From: Conexibacter stalactiti | GTDB taxonomy: Bacteria > Actinomycetota > Thermoleophilia > Solirubrobacterales > Solirubrobacteraceae | Length of the DNA: 64,000 nucleotides | Direction: 5' to 3' (one strand) | NCBI RefSeq assembly: GCF_035967765.1 | Contig: NZ_JAYWIT010000005.1 | Shown: piece after piece, positions 52,816 to 62,223 of the stretch | How the letters are laid out: each line of letters starts with the position of its first letter | Position numbering within the stretch: position 1 is the stretch's first letter | Program-made: the position numbers and the translations under genes | The notes under the pieces: generated by a model | Database searches by the model: none | What the model was told of the DNA's origin: nothing | Seen by the model: only the letters and a program-made list of their open reading frames with translations

Positions 52816-55281
52816 ATGAGCGATTTGCGCGAGCTGAGATACGAGCCGAAGGCGATCGAGCCGAAGTGGCAGCAGGTGTGGGCCGACGAGCGCACCTGGG
52901 AGGTCTCCAACGAGGACGACGGCCGCGAGGCCTACTACGTCCTGGAGATGCTTCCCTACCCGAGCGGCGAGCCGCACATGGGGCACCTCAAGAACTACGC
53001 CCTCGGCGACGCCGTCGCGCATTTCAACCGCCGCAACGGCAAGCGCGTCCTGCACCCGATGGGCTACGACGCCTTCGGCCTGCCGGCGGAGAACAACGCG
53101 ATCAAGACCGGCGTCCACCCGCGCGACGCGACCGCCGCCTCGATCGCCTCCTTCCAGCGCCAGTTCCGCGAGTGGGGGATCTCGATCGACTGGACGCGCG
53201 AGTTCGGCACGCACGAGCCGCGTTACTACAGATGGACCCAGTGGCTCTTCCTGCAGCTGTTCGAGCGCGGCCTCGCGTACAAGAGAGACGGCTCGGTCAA
53301 CTGGGATCCGGTCGAGGAGACCGTGCTCGCCAACGAGCAGGTGATCGACGGCCGCGGTGAGCGCTCCGGCGCGCTGGTCGAGATCCGCCAGCTTGAGCAG
53401 TGGTACTTCCGCATCACCGACTACGCCGACCGGCTGCTCGACGACCTCGACACGATCCAGTGGCCCGAGCACGTCAAGACGATGCAGCGCCACTGGATCG
53501 GCCGCTCGGTCGGCGCCCACGTCGTCTTCCACAACGCCGAGCTGGGCAAGGACTACGAGGTCTTCACGACCCGCCCCGACACGCTCTTCGGCGCGACCTT
53601 CTTCGTGATGTCGCCCGAGCACCCCGACGTGCTCGCGCTCGCGGAGGGGACCGAGCACGAGCAGGCGGTGCGCGACTACGTCAGACACGCGCTGCTGGAG
53701 TCCAACGAGGAGCGCGGCGCCGCCGACAAGGCGAAGACCGGCGTCCCGCTCGGCCGCACGGTGATCAACCCCGTCAACGGCGAGGCGATCCCGATGTTCG
53801 TCGCCGACTACGTGCTGATGGAGTACGGCACCGGCGCGATCATGGCCGTCCCCGCGCACGACGAGCGCGACTTCGGCTTCGCCCAGGTCCACGGCCTGCC
53901 GATCCGCCAGGTGATCGCCTCCGCGCCCGGCGCCGAGGACGAGCTGCCGTTCTCCTCCGACGGCGTGCTCGTCAACTCCGACGCGCGCTTCGACGGCAGA
54001 CCGAACCGCGAGGCGCTCGAGGAGATCGTCGGCTGGCTCGACGGCGACGGCAAGGGCAGAAGAGCGATCAACTACCGCCTGCGCGACTGGCTCGTCTCTC
54101 GCCAGCGCTACTGGGGCTGCCCGATCCCGATCGTCTACTGCGAGCAGCACGGCGCGGTCGCGGTGCCCGCCGACCAGCTGCCGGTCGAGCTGCCCGACGT
54201 GACCGACTACAAGCCGAGAGGCCGCTCACCGCTGGCGGCGGTCGAGGAGTGGGTCGCGACGACCTGCCCCGAGTGCGGCGGCCCGGCGCGGCGCGAGACC
54301 GACACGATGGACACGTTCGTCGACTCGTCCTGGTACTTCCTGCGCTACACCGACGCGAACAACGACTCCGCGCCGTGGGCGAGGGAGGTCGCTGACGGCT
54401 GGATGCCGGTCGACCAGTACATCGGCGGCGTCGAGCACGCGATCCTGCACCTGCTGTACGCGCGCTTCTTCACGAAGGCATTCCACGACATCGGCCTGCT
54501 GAGCGCCGACGAGCCGTTCCAGGCGCTCTTCACGCAGGGCATGATCACGCGCGACGGCGCGAAGATGTCGAAGTCGAAGGGCAACGTGATCGCGCCATCG
54601 TCGTACGTCGACAGATACGGCGCCGACACCGCCCGCTGCTACATCCTCTTCATCGGCCCGCCCGACCAGGACGCCGACTGGTCCGACGAGGGGGTCGAGG
54701 GCGTCCACCGCTTCCTCGCGCGCCTGTGGCGGCTTGGGGTCGAGGTCGGTCGTGGCCCGGCCGACTCGCCGGCCGCCGGCGACTTCGTCAACGACGCCGA
54801 CGCGGCGCTGACGCGCAAGGCGCACTGGGCGATTGACAAGGTCACCAACGACATGGGCGCCCGCTTCGCCTTCAACACCGCGATCTCGGCGGTGATGGAG
54901 CTGGTCAACGAGTCGTACCGCCATCGCGATCAGGCTTCGCCCGAGGTGCTGCGCTTCGCCGCGGCGACGGGCGCGTCGCTGATCTTCCCGTTCGCCCCGC
55001 ACACCGCCTCGGAGGTCTACGAGCAGGCGACCGGGCAGCGCGTCTGGGAGCAGCCGTGGCCGGTCGCCGATCCGGCGATGCTGGTCGCGGACACCTTCGA
55101 GCTGGTCGCGCAGGTCAACGGCAAGGTGCGGGAGCGCCTGACCGCGCCGGCCGACGCCTCGAAGGAGCAGCTCGAGGAGCTGGCGCGCAACGCGCCGAAC
55201 GTGCAGGCCCACCTCGACGGCAAGCAGGTCGTCAAGGTGATCGTCGTGCCGGGCAAGCTCGTCAACATCGTCGTCCGGTAG
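52816..55281 (+). CDS. leuS: Leucyl-tRNA synthetase
   Basis: 821 residues, bacterial length. Class I signatures: the HIGH box PYPSGEPHMGHLKNY (48-62) and the KMSKS loop at AKMSKSKGN (582-590). The CP1 editing domain is present (TRPDTLFGATFFVMSPEHPD, TGAIMAVPAHDERDFGFA), as are DSSWYFLRYT and the C-terminal VNGKVRERL. Charges tRNA-Leu and edits mischarged products. Divergent from the MFS gene. Confidence 0.98.
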   Translation: MSDLRELRYEPKAIEPKWQQVWADERTWEVSNEDDGREAYYVLEMLPYPSGEPHMGHLKNYALGDAVAHFNRRNGKRVLHPMGYDAFGLPAENNAIKTGVHPRDATAASIASFQRQFREWGISIDWTREFGTHEPRYYRWTQWLFLQLFERGLAYKRDGSVNWDPVEETVLANEQVIDGRGERSGALVEIRQLEQWYFRITDYADRLLDDLDTIQWPEHVKTMQRHWIGRSVGAHVVFHNAELGKDYEVFTTRPDTLFGATFFVMSPEHPDVLALAEGTEHEQAVRDYVRHALLESNEERGAADKAKTGVPLGRTVINPVNGEAIPMFVADYVLMEYGTGAIMAVPAHDERDFGFAQVHGLPIRQVIASAPGAEDELPFSSDGVLVNSDARFDGRPNREALEEIVGWLDGDGKGRRAINYRLRDWLVSRQRYWGCPIPIVYCEQHGAVAVPADQLPVELPDVTDYKPRGRSPLAAVEEWVATTCPECGGPARRETDTMDTFVDSSWYFLRYTDANNDSAPWAREVADGWMPVDQYIGGVEHAILHLLYARFFTKAFHDIGLLSADEPFQALFTQGMITRDGAKMSKSKGNVIAPSSYVDRYGADTARCYILFIGPPDQDADWSDEGVEGVHRFLARLWRLGVEVGRGPADSPAAGDFVNDADAALTRKAHWAIDKVTNDMGARFAFNTAISAVMELVNESYRHRDQASPEVLRFAAATGASLIFPFAPHTASEVYEQATGQRVWEQPWPVADPAMLVADTFELVAQVNGKVRERLTAPADASKEQLEELARNAPNVQAHLDGKQVVKVIVVPGKLVNIVVR

Positions 55282-55290
55282 GTCGTCTCG

Positions 55291-55902
55291 ATGGAGGGTC
55301 TGGTCGACGTCGGCGTGCGCGTCGTCGATCGCCCGCATGTCGCGGTGATCGGCGCCTCCGTCTGCGACGCGATCGAGAGCGCGCTCGCCTTCTCGGTCGG
55401 TGACGCGCTCGTGCGGGCGGGTGCGGTGATCGTCTGCGGCGGTGGCGGCGGCGTGATGGAGGCGGCCTGCCGCGGCGCTCAGCTGGCGGCGGAGGGGATG
55501 AGCCGCGGCGGCCGCACGAGCGCGGTTCGCGGCGGCGCCGACGGCAGCGGCGGCGTCGGCGGCCGGCCGGCGGCAGGTGATGCGGCCGAGATCGTCACGA
55601 TCGGGATCCTGCCCGGCCTCGACCGCGCGGCGGCGAACCCGTACGTCGACGTCGCGATCGCGACGGGGATGGGCGAGCTGCGCAACGGCCTGATCGTGCG
55701 CTCCGCCGACGCGCTGATCGCGATCGGCGGCGCCTACGGGACGCTGTCGGAGATCGCGTTGGCGCTGAGAGCGGGCAAGCGTGTCGTCGGCCTGCGCACG
55801 TGGGAGCTGGGCCGCGACGGCTTCGTCGATGCCGGCGTCTTCGTGGCGAGCGACGCTGAGGAAGCGGTGGCGGTCGCGCTTGCTGCGGCGGCGCGCCCCT
55901 GA
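55291..55902 (+). CDS. TIGR00725 family Rossmann-fold protein (LOG/DprA-like)
   Basis: 203 residues, starting 9 bases after the leuS stop. Phosphate-binding GGGGGVMEAACRGA and the later GGAYGTLSEIALALRAGKRVV block are typical of the LOG/'lysine decarboxylase-like' nucleotide-binding group. Between them is a Gly-rich insertion (about residues 70-95, GGRTSAVRGGADGSGGVGG) not usual for the family, probably a flexible loop. Role unknown; nucleotide processing is the common guess. Confidence 0.82.
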   Translation: MEGLVDVGVRVVDRPHVAVIGASVCDAIESALAFSVGDALVRAGAVIVCGGGGGVMEAACRGAQLAAEGMSRGGRTSAVRGGADGSGGVGGRPAAGDAAEIVTIGILPGLDRAAANPYVDVAIATGMGELRNGLIVRSADALIAIGGAYGTLSEIALALRAGKRVVGLRTWELGRDGFVDAGVFVASDAEEAVAVALAAAARP

Positions 55903-55991
55903 CCGCCTGCGCAATGACGTGACGAATGCGCGCGCCGCGTGTGTGAAACGCGCGTAGCGCCGTCGCGGCGACCGGTCGTAGCGTCCGGACC

Positions 55992-56741
55992 ATGCCGCAG
56001 CCGACCAAGCCCCAGCTCGCGATCTACGCCGCTTGCGCGATCGCCGTCCTGCTGATCGGCGCGCGCTTTCTGCGCGCTGGGGAAGCCGGCGCGCCGGGCG
56101 GATCGGCGTCGGCGGACACCGCGCTTGCCGGCGGAGCGCTCGGCGCGCCCGACGGCGCCTCGGGCGGGCTGGCTGACCCGGCCGGCGGCGGTTCCGCCTC
56201 CGCCTCCGCCTCCGCTTCCGCCTCCGACGAACTCGCCGCGGGCGCGGTCGTGGTCGACGTCAAGGGAGCGGTGCGGCGGCCGGGCGTCTACAGACTCGCG
56301 ACCGGTGCGCGCGTGCTCGACGCGGTCGAGCGAGCTGGCGGCCTCAGCCACCGCGCCGATCGACGCGGCGTGAACCTCGCGGCGAGAGTGACCGACGGCG
56401 GCGAGGTGATCGTGCCGCGGAGAGGGGAGCGGGCCGTCGGCGGCGTGGGCGTGACGGGCTCGGCGGGCGGCGCGGCGGCGGGCGGCGCGGCGGCGGGGGT
56501 GGCGGGCGGCTCCACCGCCGGCGCAGCGGGTGCTGGCGCGGGGACCCCGCTCGCGCTCGACATCAACACCGCGACGGCGCAGGAGCTGGAGCTGCTCGAC
56601 GGTGTCGGCCCGGCGACCGCAGCGAAGATCATCGCCTACCGCGAGCAGGCCGGCGGCTTCAGATCGATCGAGGAGCTGGACGCCGTCTCCGGGATCGGCG
56701 AAGCGAAGCTCGCCGCGATCCGCGCCCAGCTCGGCAGATGA
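55992..56741 (+). CDS. comEA: ComEA-like DNA-binding competence protein
   Basis: 249 residues. An N-terminal membrane anchor (YAACAIAVLLIGARFL) and a low-complexity linker are followed by an SLBB domain (VVVDVKGAVRRPGVYRLATG), a Gly/Ala linker and two helix-hairpin-helix motifs (LDINTATAQELELLDGVGPA, FRSIEELDAVSGIGEAKLAA). It binds incoming DNA at the cell surface for uptake through ComEC, whose gene follows by 94 bases. Confidence 0.93.
   Translation: MPQPTKPQLAIYAACAIAVLLIGARFLRAGEAGAPGGSASADTALAGGALGAPDGASGGLADPAGGGSASASASASASDELAAGAVVVDVKGAVRRPGVYRLATGARVLDAVERAGGLSHRADRRGVNLAARVTDGGEVIVPRRGERAVGGVGVTGSAGGAAAGGAAAGVAGGSTAGAAGAGAGTPLALDINTATAQELELLDGVGPATAAKIIAYREQAGGFRSIEELDAVSGIGEAKLAAIRAQLGR
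56193..56225 (+). repeat. TCCGCC hexanucleotide repeat in the comEA linker
   Basis: Eleven codons alternate TCC and GCC (one GCT), giving a Ser-Ala repeat between the membrane anchor and the SLBB domain. Such a simple tract can change length by slippage in 6-base units without breaking the frame. Confidence 0.85.
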
Positions 56742-56835
56742 GCGCGATCCTCGCTCGCCCGTGCGACGCCCGCCCGGCTTCTGCCCGCCCGCGCACTACC
56801 CGCCGGCGCGGCTTCCGCCGTCCCGCTGACGTCCG

Positions 56836-58419
56836 ATGAACGCCGCCCGCGCGCTGGAGACGCTGCGGGCCCATCCGCGCCACATCGTGCTCGGTGCGCT
56901 TGTCGCCGGAATGCTCGCGATCGAGCTGCCGGCGAGCGCCGTGTTGCTGCTCGCGCTCGCGGCAGCCGCACTCGCCGGCCGGGCGCTGGTCGCGGTGCTC
57001 GCCGTCACCGCGGTGCTGGCAGGCGCGCTCGGCGGCCAATTGCGGCTCGACGCGCTCGACCGCACCGTGCTCCCACCGCTCTTCGGCGCGATCGTCACCG
57101 CCGACGTGACGCTGCTCGAACAGCCACGTCCTGTCCAATACGGCAGCACCGCCCTCGCCAGCCTGCGGGCGCTGGCGCCGACGGCCGCGCGGGTGGGCGC
57201 GGGCGCATCGGGTGCGTCAAGGGGCGCCGCGGCAGCCGCGAGCGAGGTTGGCGCGACGGGCGCCCGCACGGCGACCTGGCGGCGTGACGCCGGAGCGGGG
57301 GAGCGGGTGATGCTGCGGATCCGGCAGGCGACGGTCTGGCCGCACGCCGCGACCGGCGCCGTCGTGCGCGTGCGCGGGAAGCTGCGGATGCTCGGACCGT
57401 TCGAGCAGCATTACGCGCGCAAGGGAGCTCACGGGGCGATCACGGTCGACGCAGCTGCACCGACCGGGGCACGACGCGGCGGCCCGGCGGGCATCGTCGA
57501 CGCGATCCGCGGCCGCGCGGAGGAAACGCTCGCACAGGGGCTCGCCCCGCCACAGGCGGCGCTCCTGCGCGGCATGGTCCTCGGCCAGGACGAGGCGCTG
57601 AGTGAGCGGACCCGCGACGAGTTCCGCATCTCAGGCCTGGCGCACCTGCTCGCCGCGAGCGGCCAGAACGTCGCGCTGCTGCTGGCGCTCGCGCTGCCGC
57701 TGCTGACCGCCGCCGGCCTCGGGCTGCGCCCGCGCCTCGCCGCCGCGCTCGCGCTGATCGCGCTCTACGTCCCGCTCGCCGGCGCCGGCCCGTCGATCCA
57801 GCGCGCCGGCGTGATGGGCGCCGCGACGACCGTCGCCGCGCTCGCCGGCCGCGCCGCGTCGCGTTGGTATGCGCTGCTGCTCGCCGCCGCCGCGACGCTC
57901 GCGCACAACCCCCGCGCCTCCGGCGACCCCGGCTGGCAGCTGAGCTTCGCCGCCGTCGTCGCGATCGCGCTGGCGACGCCGGCCGTCTCCGCACGACTGC
58001 GATGCCGCGGGCTGCCAGCGCCGATGGCAGATGCGGTCGCGATGTCGTTCGCCGCGACGCTCGGGACGGCGCCGCTGCTCGCCTTCCACTTCGAGCAGTT
58101 CTCGCTCGTCTCGCTGCCGGCGAACCTGCTGGCGGCGCCGGCGGTCGCGCCGATCATGTGGCTGGGGATGCTCGCGGCTGCGCTCGGTCAGTTGGCCGCG
58201 CCGCTGGCGCTCCCGCTCAACACCGTCAACGCCTGCCTGCTCGGCTACGTCGGCGCCGTCGCGCACGAAGCCGCGTCGCTGCGGCACGCGAGCGTCCGCG
58301 TCGCGCTCGGCGGGCCGCTCGCGCTCGCGGCGCTGTACGCCGCCACCGCGCTCTTGGTCGCGCTCCTGCGCCGCCGCGCCCCGCCGCCGCAGGGACCCGC
58401 GCTCGGCCGCCCGCGCTGA
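56836..58419 (+). CDS. comEC: ComEC/Rec2-like DNA uptake channel, short form
   Basis: 527 residues. The N-terminal membrane helices and DUF4131-like soluble part (MLRIRQATVWPHAATGAVVRVR) lead into the Competence domain: LRGMVLGQDEALSERTRDEF, ISGLAHLLAASGQNVALLLA, YVPLAGAGPSIQRAGVMGAA and GDPGWQLSFAAVVAIALATP. The protein stops after the last membrane helices with a Pro/Arg tail. The C-terminal metallo-beta-lactamase-like domain of ComEC is not present here or in the next frame. It forms the inner-membrane channel for single-stranded DNA. Confidence 0.9.
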   Translation: MNAARALETLRAHPRHIVLGALVAGMLAIELPASAVLLLALAAAALAGRALVAVLAVTAVLAGALGGQLRLDALDRTVLPPLFGAIVTADVTLLEQPRPVQYGSTALASLRALAPTAARVGAGASGASRGAAAAASEVGATGARTATWRRDAGAGERVMLRIRQATVWPHAATGAVVRVRGKLRMLGPFEQHYARKGAHGAITVDAAAPTGARRGGPAGIVDAIRGRAEETLAQGLAPPQAALLRGMVLGQDEALSERTRDEFRISGLAHLLAASGQNVALLLALALPLLTAAGLGLRPRLAAALALIALYVPLAGAGPSIQRAGVMGAATTVAALAGRAASRWYALLLAAAATLAHNPRASGDPGWQLSFAAVVAIALATPAVSARLRCRGLPAPMADAVAMSFAATLGTAPLLAFHFEQFSLVSLPANLLAAPAVAPIMWLGMLAAALGQLAAPLALPLNTVNACLLGYVGAVAHEAASLRHASVRVALGGPLALAALYAATALLVALLRRRAPPPQGPALGRPR

Positions 58420-58443
58420 AGCGCTGACGCCGCGCCGCGTCTG

Positions 58444-60087
58444 TCATCCGCCCGGCCGGTCACCGCCATCCAGGAACGGCGCCAGCAGCCCGGGCACCGC
58501 CTCCTCCGCGAACGCGAGCCCGTCCGCTTCAGCGACGTCGAAGACGCTGTAGCCGCCGCCACCGGCGGCGGTCGTCGCGGTCAACGTGACGAGCCCGGCG
58601 CGGCGCTGGAAGAACGAGCGCTTGACGGTCCAGCCGATCACCCCGTCGCAGCGCAGCACGGCGGTGCGGCGCGTCGGTGCGCCACGGCGGGTGACGAGAT
58701 ACTGCCCGGCGATCCGATGGCCGAGCGCGCGGTAGGCGTCGCGGCCGAGCAGCAACGCCGGCACCACCAGCACGCCCGCCGCAGCCCACCACAGCCAGTC
58801 CGGCAGCCATCCAAGCAGAGGACCCATCGCCAGCAGCGCCGCGACCGGCAGCGCGACGGCGATCAGCGCGCGCAGGAGCCGGCGCCGCAACGCGGCCCGC
58901 GGGTGTGGACGCAGCTCGCGCAGCTCGCCCGGCAGCGACGGCGCTTCGAGCACGTCGGCGAGCACCGCGTCGGCTTCGGCCCGGGGAACGTTCGGCAGCA
59001 GGCCGTCGGCGCGGCCGCCGCGCTCGCCGGGTCGTCTGCGCAGCCCGCTGACGATCGCGTTCAGACCGGCGCCGCCGATCGCCCGCTGCAGCAGCGGCTC
59101 CGTGAGCGTGGCACCGCGCAGCCGCCGATGCTCGATCGAGACGGAGCGGGTCGTCAGCAGCCCGCGCCGCGAGTGCAGGTTCCCGCTCTGCTCGCGGGTC
59201 AGGCGGTAGCCCCACCAGCTCTCGGCGAACTGGAGCCCGGCGCCGACCGCGCCGAGGACCGCCAGCACCACGACCGCGAGCAGGCCGAGCAAGATCGCCA
59301 GCCACCACGACACGTCGTCGGCGCGGTGGATCCCGTCGACCGCGGCGTGCTCGGCGATCCGGCCGACGCTCGCCTCGACGCCGAGCTGGTTGAGCGCGTT
59401 CAGGACCGCGCCGAGTCCCGCGATCGGCAGGGCCAAGGTCCACGGCGACAGCAGGTGGTACGGCAGCCATCCCCATCGCAGCCGCGCGAGGACCGGCTCG
59501 GGAGGGGCAGCGTCCGACCCGGGGGCGACGCTTGGCGTCGCTGGGCCGGCGAGCGGCGCGGGGGAGACCTCGAGCGTGTCTGCGGCGAGTGAGGCAGGCG
59601 CCGCGAGCGAGGCCGCCGGCGCGGCGGGCACCTCGGCCCGCGCCAGCAGCGCCTGGCGCAGCCGCGCCGCCTCGTCGGTCGCGACGGCGTCGAGTCTCAG
59701 CCGTCCCTGCTCGTGCGTGCCGGTGCCGATCTCGACGGTCGCGATCCGGAAGAGCCGCTGCAGCGGCTTGGCGGTCAGGTTGACCGTCCGCACGCGGTCG
59801 CGCGGGACCGACAGCGCGCTGCGTCGCAGCAGACCCGATCTCAGCTCGACCAGCTCGTCGCCGACGCGATAGCGCGTCGTCGCCCACGCGAGCGCGTCGG
59901 TGGCCGCTCGCAGCGCCGCGCCGCCGCAGATGAAGACGAGCGAGATGACGACGGTGCGGTTGAGGTCGCCGCCGAGCAGCAGCACCAACGCGATCGGCGC
60001 CACTGCTCCGGCCAGCCGCGCCGCGTGCAGCGCCAGCACGCGCACGTCGAGCTTGCGCCACTCGTCGCTCACGCCCGCTCTCCGCAC
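58444..60087 (-). CDS. Bacterial PH-domain membrane protein (YdbT-like)
   Basis: 547 residues (GTG at 60072 is another possible start). Paired membrane helices near the N-terminus (IALVLLLGGDLNRTVVISLV) precede the first bPH_2 domain (TTRYRVGDELVELRSGLLRR, SVPRDRVRTVNLTAKPLQRL). A second helix pair and PH domain follow (YRLTREQSGNLHSRRGLLTT, HRRLRGATLTEPLLQRAIGG), then a third (LVTRRGAPTRRTAVLRCDGV). This is the domain order of YdbT-type proteins, always found with a small YdbS-like partner. It is convergent with comEC. Function in envelope or stress response is not established. Confidence 0.88.
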   Translation of the reverse strand: MRRAGVSDEWRKLDVRVLALHAARLAGAVAPIALVLLLGGDLNRTVVISLVFICGGAALRAATDALAWATTRYRVGDELVELRSGLLRRSALSVPRDRVRTVNLTAKPLQRLFRIATVEIGTGTHEQGRLRLDAVATDEAARLRQALLARAEVPAAPAASLAAPASLAADTLEVSPAPLAGPATPSVAPGSDAAPPEPVLARLRWGWLPYHLLSPWTLALPIAGLGAVLNALNQLGVEASVGRIAEHAAVDGIHRADDVSWWLAILLGLLAVVVLAVLGAVGAGLQFAESWWGYRLTREQSGNLHSRRGLLTTRSVSIEHRRLRGATLTEPLLQRAIGGAGLNAIVSGLRRRPGERGGRADGLLPNVPRAEADAVLADVLEAPSLPGELRELRPHPRAALRRRLLRALIAVALPVAALLAMGPLLGWLPDWLWWAAAGVLVVPALLLGRDAYRALGHRIAGQYLVTRRGAPTRRTAVLRCDGVIGWTVKRSFFQRRAGLVTLTATTAAGGGGYSVFDVAEADGLAFAEEAVPGLLAPFLDGGDRPGG

Positions 60088-60156
60088 GCGGGAGCGCGAG
60101 CCTCCAGGCGAGCGCTCCCGACGGCATCCGAGGCCGCAGGCCGAGCGACTCCGCCC

Positions 60157-60651
60157 TCAGGTCGCATCGCCGGGGATCGCCTGGGTCGTCGCCGTCAGCT
60201 GCTGGACCAGCTCCTGCGCGAGCGCGTGGTCGAGACCGTCGATCGCGACCTCGCCCTTCGCCGAAGCCGTGGTGATCGTCACCGAGGCGAGTCCGAACAG
60301 CTGCTGCAGCGGCCCGCGCAGCGTGTCGACCGTCTGCACGCGTGAGAGCGGTGCCACGCGCCATTCCTGCAACAGCCAGCCGGAGGAGGCGTAGACGGCC
60401 TCGGGCGTCGTCTCCCAGCGGTGGACCCGATAGCGCCAGCGCGGCATCACGACGACGTAGGCGCCGCCGACCACGACCGCCACGGCGAGCGCGACGACGA
60501 GCAGCTCGCGCATGCCGTCGAGCAGCGCGACCCCGACCGTCAGCGCGACGACGAGCGGCACGACGAGCGCGAGCGCCTGCGCCGTCCACCAGCGCACCGC
60601 GCGCGGGTCGACGGCGTGGCGCGGCGGGCGAAGGCGCAGCTCTGACTCCAT
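60157..60651 (-). CDS. Small bacterial PH-domain membrane protein (YdbS-like)
   Basis: 164 residues. Two membrane helices (TAQALALVVPLVVALTVGVA, LLVVALAVAVVVGGAYVVV) precede a single bPH_2 domain with YRVHRWETTPEAVYASSGWL and RVAPLSRVQTVDTLRGPLQQ. Partner of the large PH protein immediately downstream on the same strand. Confidence 0.88.
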   Translation of the reverse strand: MESELRLRPPRHAVDPRAVRWWTAQALALVVPLVVALTVGVALLDGMRELLVVALAVAVVVGGAYVVVMPRWRYRVHRWETTPEAVYASSGWLLQEWRVAPLSRVQTVDTLRGPLQQLFGLASVTITTASAKGEVAIDGLDHALAQELVQQLTATTQAIPGDAT

Positions 60652-60734
60652 CCCCGCAACGTACCGGGCCGACTTGCTCCGCTCGGTGCGGGCAGCCCCC
60701 GACCCGCCCGCACGACCATCTAGACTCGCCCACC

Positions 60735-61712
60735 GTGCCGCCGAGCTTCAAACCCGCCTATCTGATCCACGGCGACGACCACGGCCGGCTCTCGGAGCGG
60801 CGCGCGAGACTGCGCGCGCTCGCCGAGCGCGAGAGCGGCTCGCAGGGGATCGAGGTCTTCGAGGGCGAGGCCGCGACCGCCGAGGCGGTCGCCGCGGCGC
60901 TGTCGGCGATGACCTTCGCGATCGGTCGTCGCTTCATCATCGTCGACGGGGTCGAGCGCTGGAAGGCGGCCGACATGAGACTGATCGAGCCGGTCGTCAA
61001 GTCGCTGCCGCCCGACACGACCGTCGTCTTCTTCGGTCGCGAAGAGGGCCGCGCGAAGGTCCCCGACAGACTGCTCGCCGCGGTCAGAGCGGCCGGCGGC
61101 GACATCAGCACCGAGATGACGGTGAAGCCGTGGGAGCTGCCGAGATGGGCGGTCGGCCAGGCGAGAGCGCTCGGTCTGGAACTGCATCCGGCGGCGGCGA
61201 GAGCGCTCGTCGCCCACGTCGGCGAGCGCCAGCAGCGGCTCCTGCGCGAGTTGGAGAAGCTGGCGCTGGAGCTGGGCGAAGGGACGAGACTCGACCTCGA
61301 GCAGATCGAGGAGATCACCGCCAGCTCGGCCGAGCGCAAGAGCTGGACGCTGGCCGACGCGCTCGTCGCGCGCGACGGCGCCGCCGCCACGCGGGCCTAC
61401 TTCGAGCTGCGCGGCCAGGGCGAGCGGCTCGCCGGGCTGCTGTTCACGATCGCGCGCCGCCTGCGCGACGCGCTGGAGGTCGCCGAGCGACTGGAGTCCG
61501 GCGAGTCGGCGGCGCAGGTGCGGCGCGGGCTGCGGATGCCGCCGAAGGCGGCCGAGCGCTTCGTCGCCGACGTCCAGCGCACCGACGTGACCGGTCTGCG
61601 CGAGGCGATCATGATCGTCGCCGACCTGGAGCTGGCCTCGCGCGGCGGCGCCGGCTCCAAGCTCGGCGAGGACACGCTCGCGATCGACGCGATCGCCCGC
61701 ATCGCCGCCTGA
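60735..61712 (+). CDS. holA: DNA polymerase III subunit delta
   Basis: 325 residues from GTG. The delta-subunit layout is seen: AYLIHGDDHGRLSERRARLR at the start, AMTFAIGRRFIIVDGVERWK, LPPDTTVVFFGREEGRAKVP, LVAHVGERQQRLLRELEKLA, ITASSAERKSWTLADALVAR and the C-terminal helical domain. It is the wrench subunit of the clamp loader that opens the beta clamp. Position between the competence genes and rpsT is the usual bacterial arrangement. Confidence 0.95.
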   Translation: MPPSFKPAYLIHGDDHGRLSERRARLRALAERESGSQGIEVFEGEAATAEAVAAALSAMTFAIGRRFIIVDGVERWKAADMRLIEPVVKSLPPDTTVVFFGREEGRAKVPDRLLAAVRAAGGDISTEMTVKPWELPRWAVGQARALGLELHPAAARALVAHVGERQQRLLRELEKLALELGEGTRLDLEQIEEITASSAERKSWTLADALVARDGAAATRAYFELRGQGERLAGLLFTIARRLRDALEVAERLESGESAAQVRRGLRMPPKAAERFVADVQRTDVTGLREAIMIVADLELASRGGAGSKLGEDTLAIDAIARIAA

Positions 61713-61725
61713 GCGGCGGACGACC

Positions 61726-61760
61726 GCGGATCTGTACATCACCTGGGTGCACAGATCCGC
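61726..61760 (+). terminator. Hairpin terminator after holA
   Basis: Arms GCGGATCTGT (61726-61735) and ACAGATCCGC (61751-61760) are exact inverted copies and extend further with one mismatch (ACA against TGC). It starts 14 bases after the stop. Confidence 0.7.
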
Positions 61761-61854
61761 ACTGCTCGCGCGCGCACGCGGCCCGCGCCCGCGCACGCGC
61801 GCGGACCCGCCCGCACACCGCGCACGCGCGCCGAACCGGCCTAGAACGACGAAA

Positions 61855-61872
61855 GACCCGCTTTCGCGGGCC
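61855..61872 (-). terminator. Intrinsic terminator after rpsT
   Basis: Read on the minus strand: a 7-pair stem GGCCCGC/GCGGGTC capped by a stable GAAA tetraloop, followed by TTTCGTCGTT. It lies 45 bases past the rpsT stop. Confidence 0.85.
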
Positions 61873-61916
61873 GATCGGCGTACTGCGCTGCTATGTGTGT
61901 GTGGAAGAAGCGGGTC

Positions 61917-62189
61917 CTACGCGTCAGTACCGCTACCCGCAAGAATGCGGGCGGCACGCGACTTCTTGCGCGAGCCGTTGTTGCGGTGGAGCGCGCCGCG
62001 CTTGACGGCCTTGTCGATCGTCTGGACCAGTTCACGGTGCACCGGGGCGGCGTCCGTTCTCTCCTCGCCCGAGGCGATGGCCTCGAGACGACGGAAGTAG
62101 GTCTTGATCTTCGACGTGTAGCGACGGTTCTCGAGTCGCTCACGCTCAGCGCGAAGGATGCGCTTCTTCTGGGAGTGAATGTTGGCCAT
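61917..62189 (-). CDS. rpsT: 30S ribosomal protein S20
   Basis: 90 residues, normal S20 length. Signature MANIHSQKKRILRAERERLE at the start, then NRRYTSKIKTYFRRLEAIAS, KAVKRGALHRNNGSRKKSRA at the end. Binds the 5' domain of 16S rRNA. It is divergent from murJ over 51 bases that hold a shared -10-like element. Confidence 0.97.
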   Translation of the reverse strand: MANIHSQKKRILRAERERLENRRYTSKIKTYFRRLEAIASGEERTDAAPVHRELVQTIDKAVKRGALHRNNGSRKKSRAARILAGSGTDA

Positions 62190-62223
62190 AAGAAAGTGGC
62201 CACGGTCAGGGCCGCGGCGGCGT

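Noticed and set aside
52789..54150. Large N-terminal extension of the MFS frame
   Set aside because: It is antisense to leuS, has shadow-like composition, and a GTG start right before the first membrane helix gives a normal MFS length.
56193..56225. Hexanucleotide repeat considered as a CRISPR-like array
   Set aside because: It has no spacers and is an in-frame Ser-Ala linker of comEA. No CRISPR array was seen anywhere in the window.
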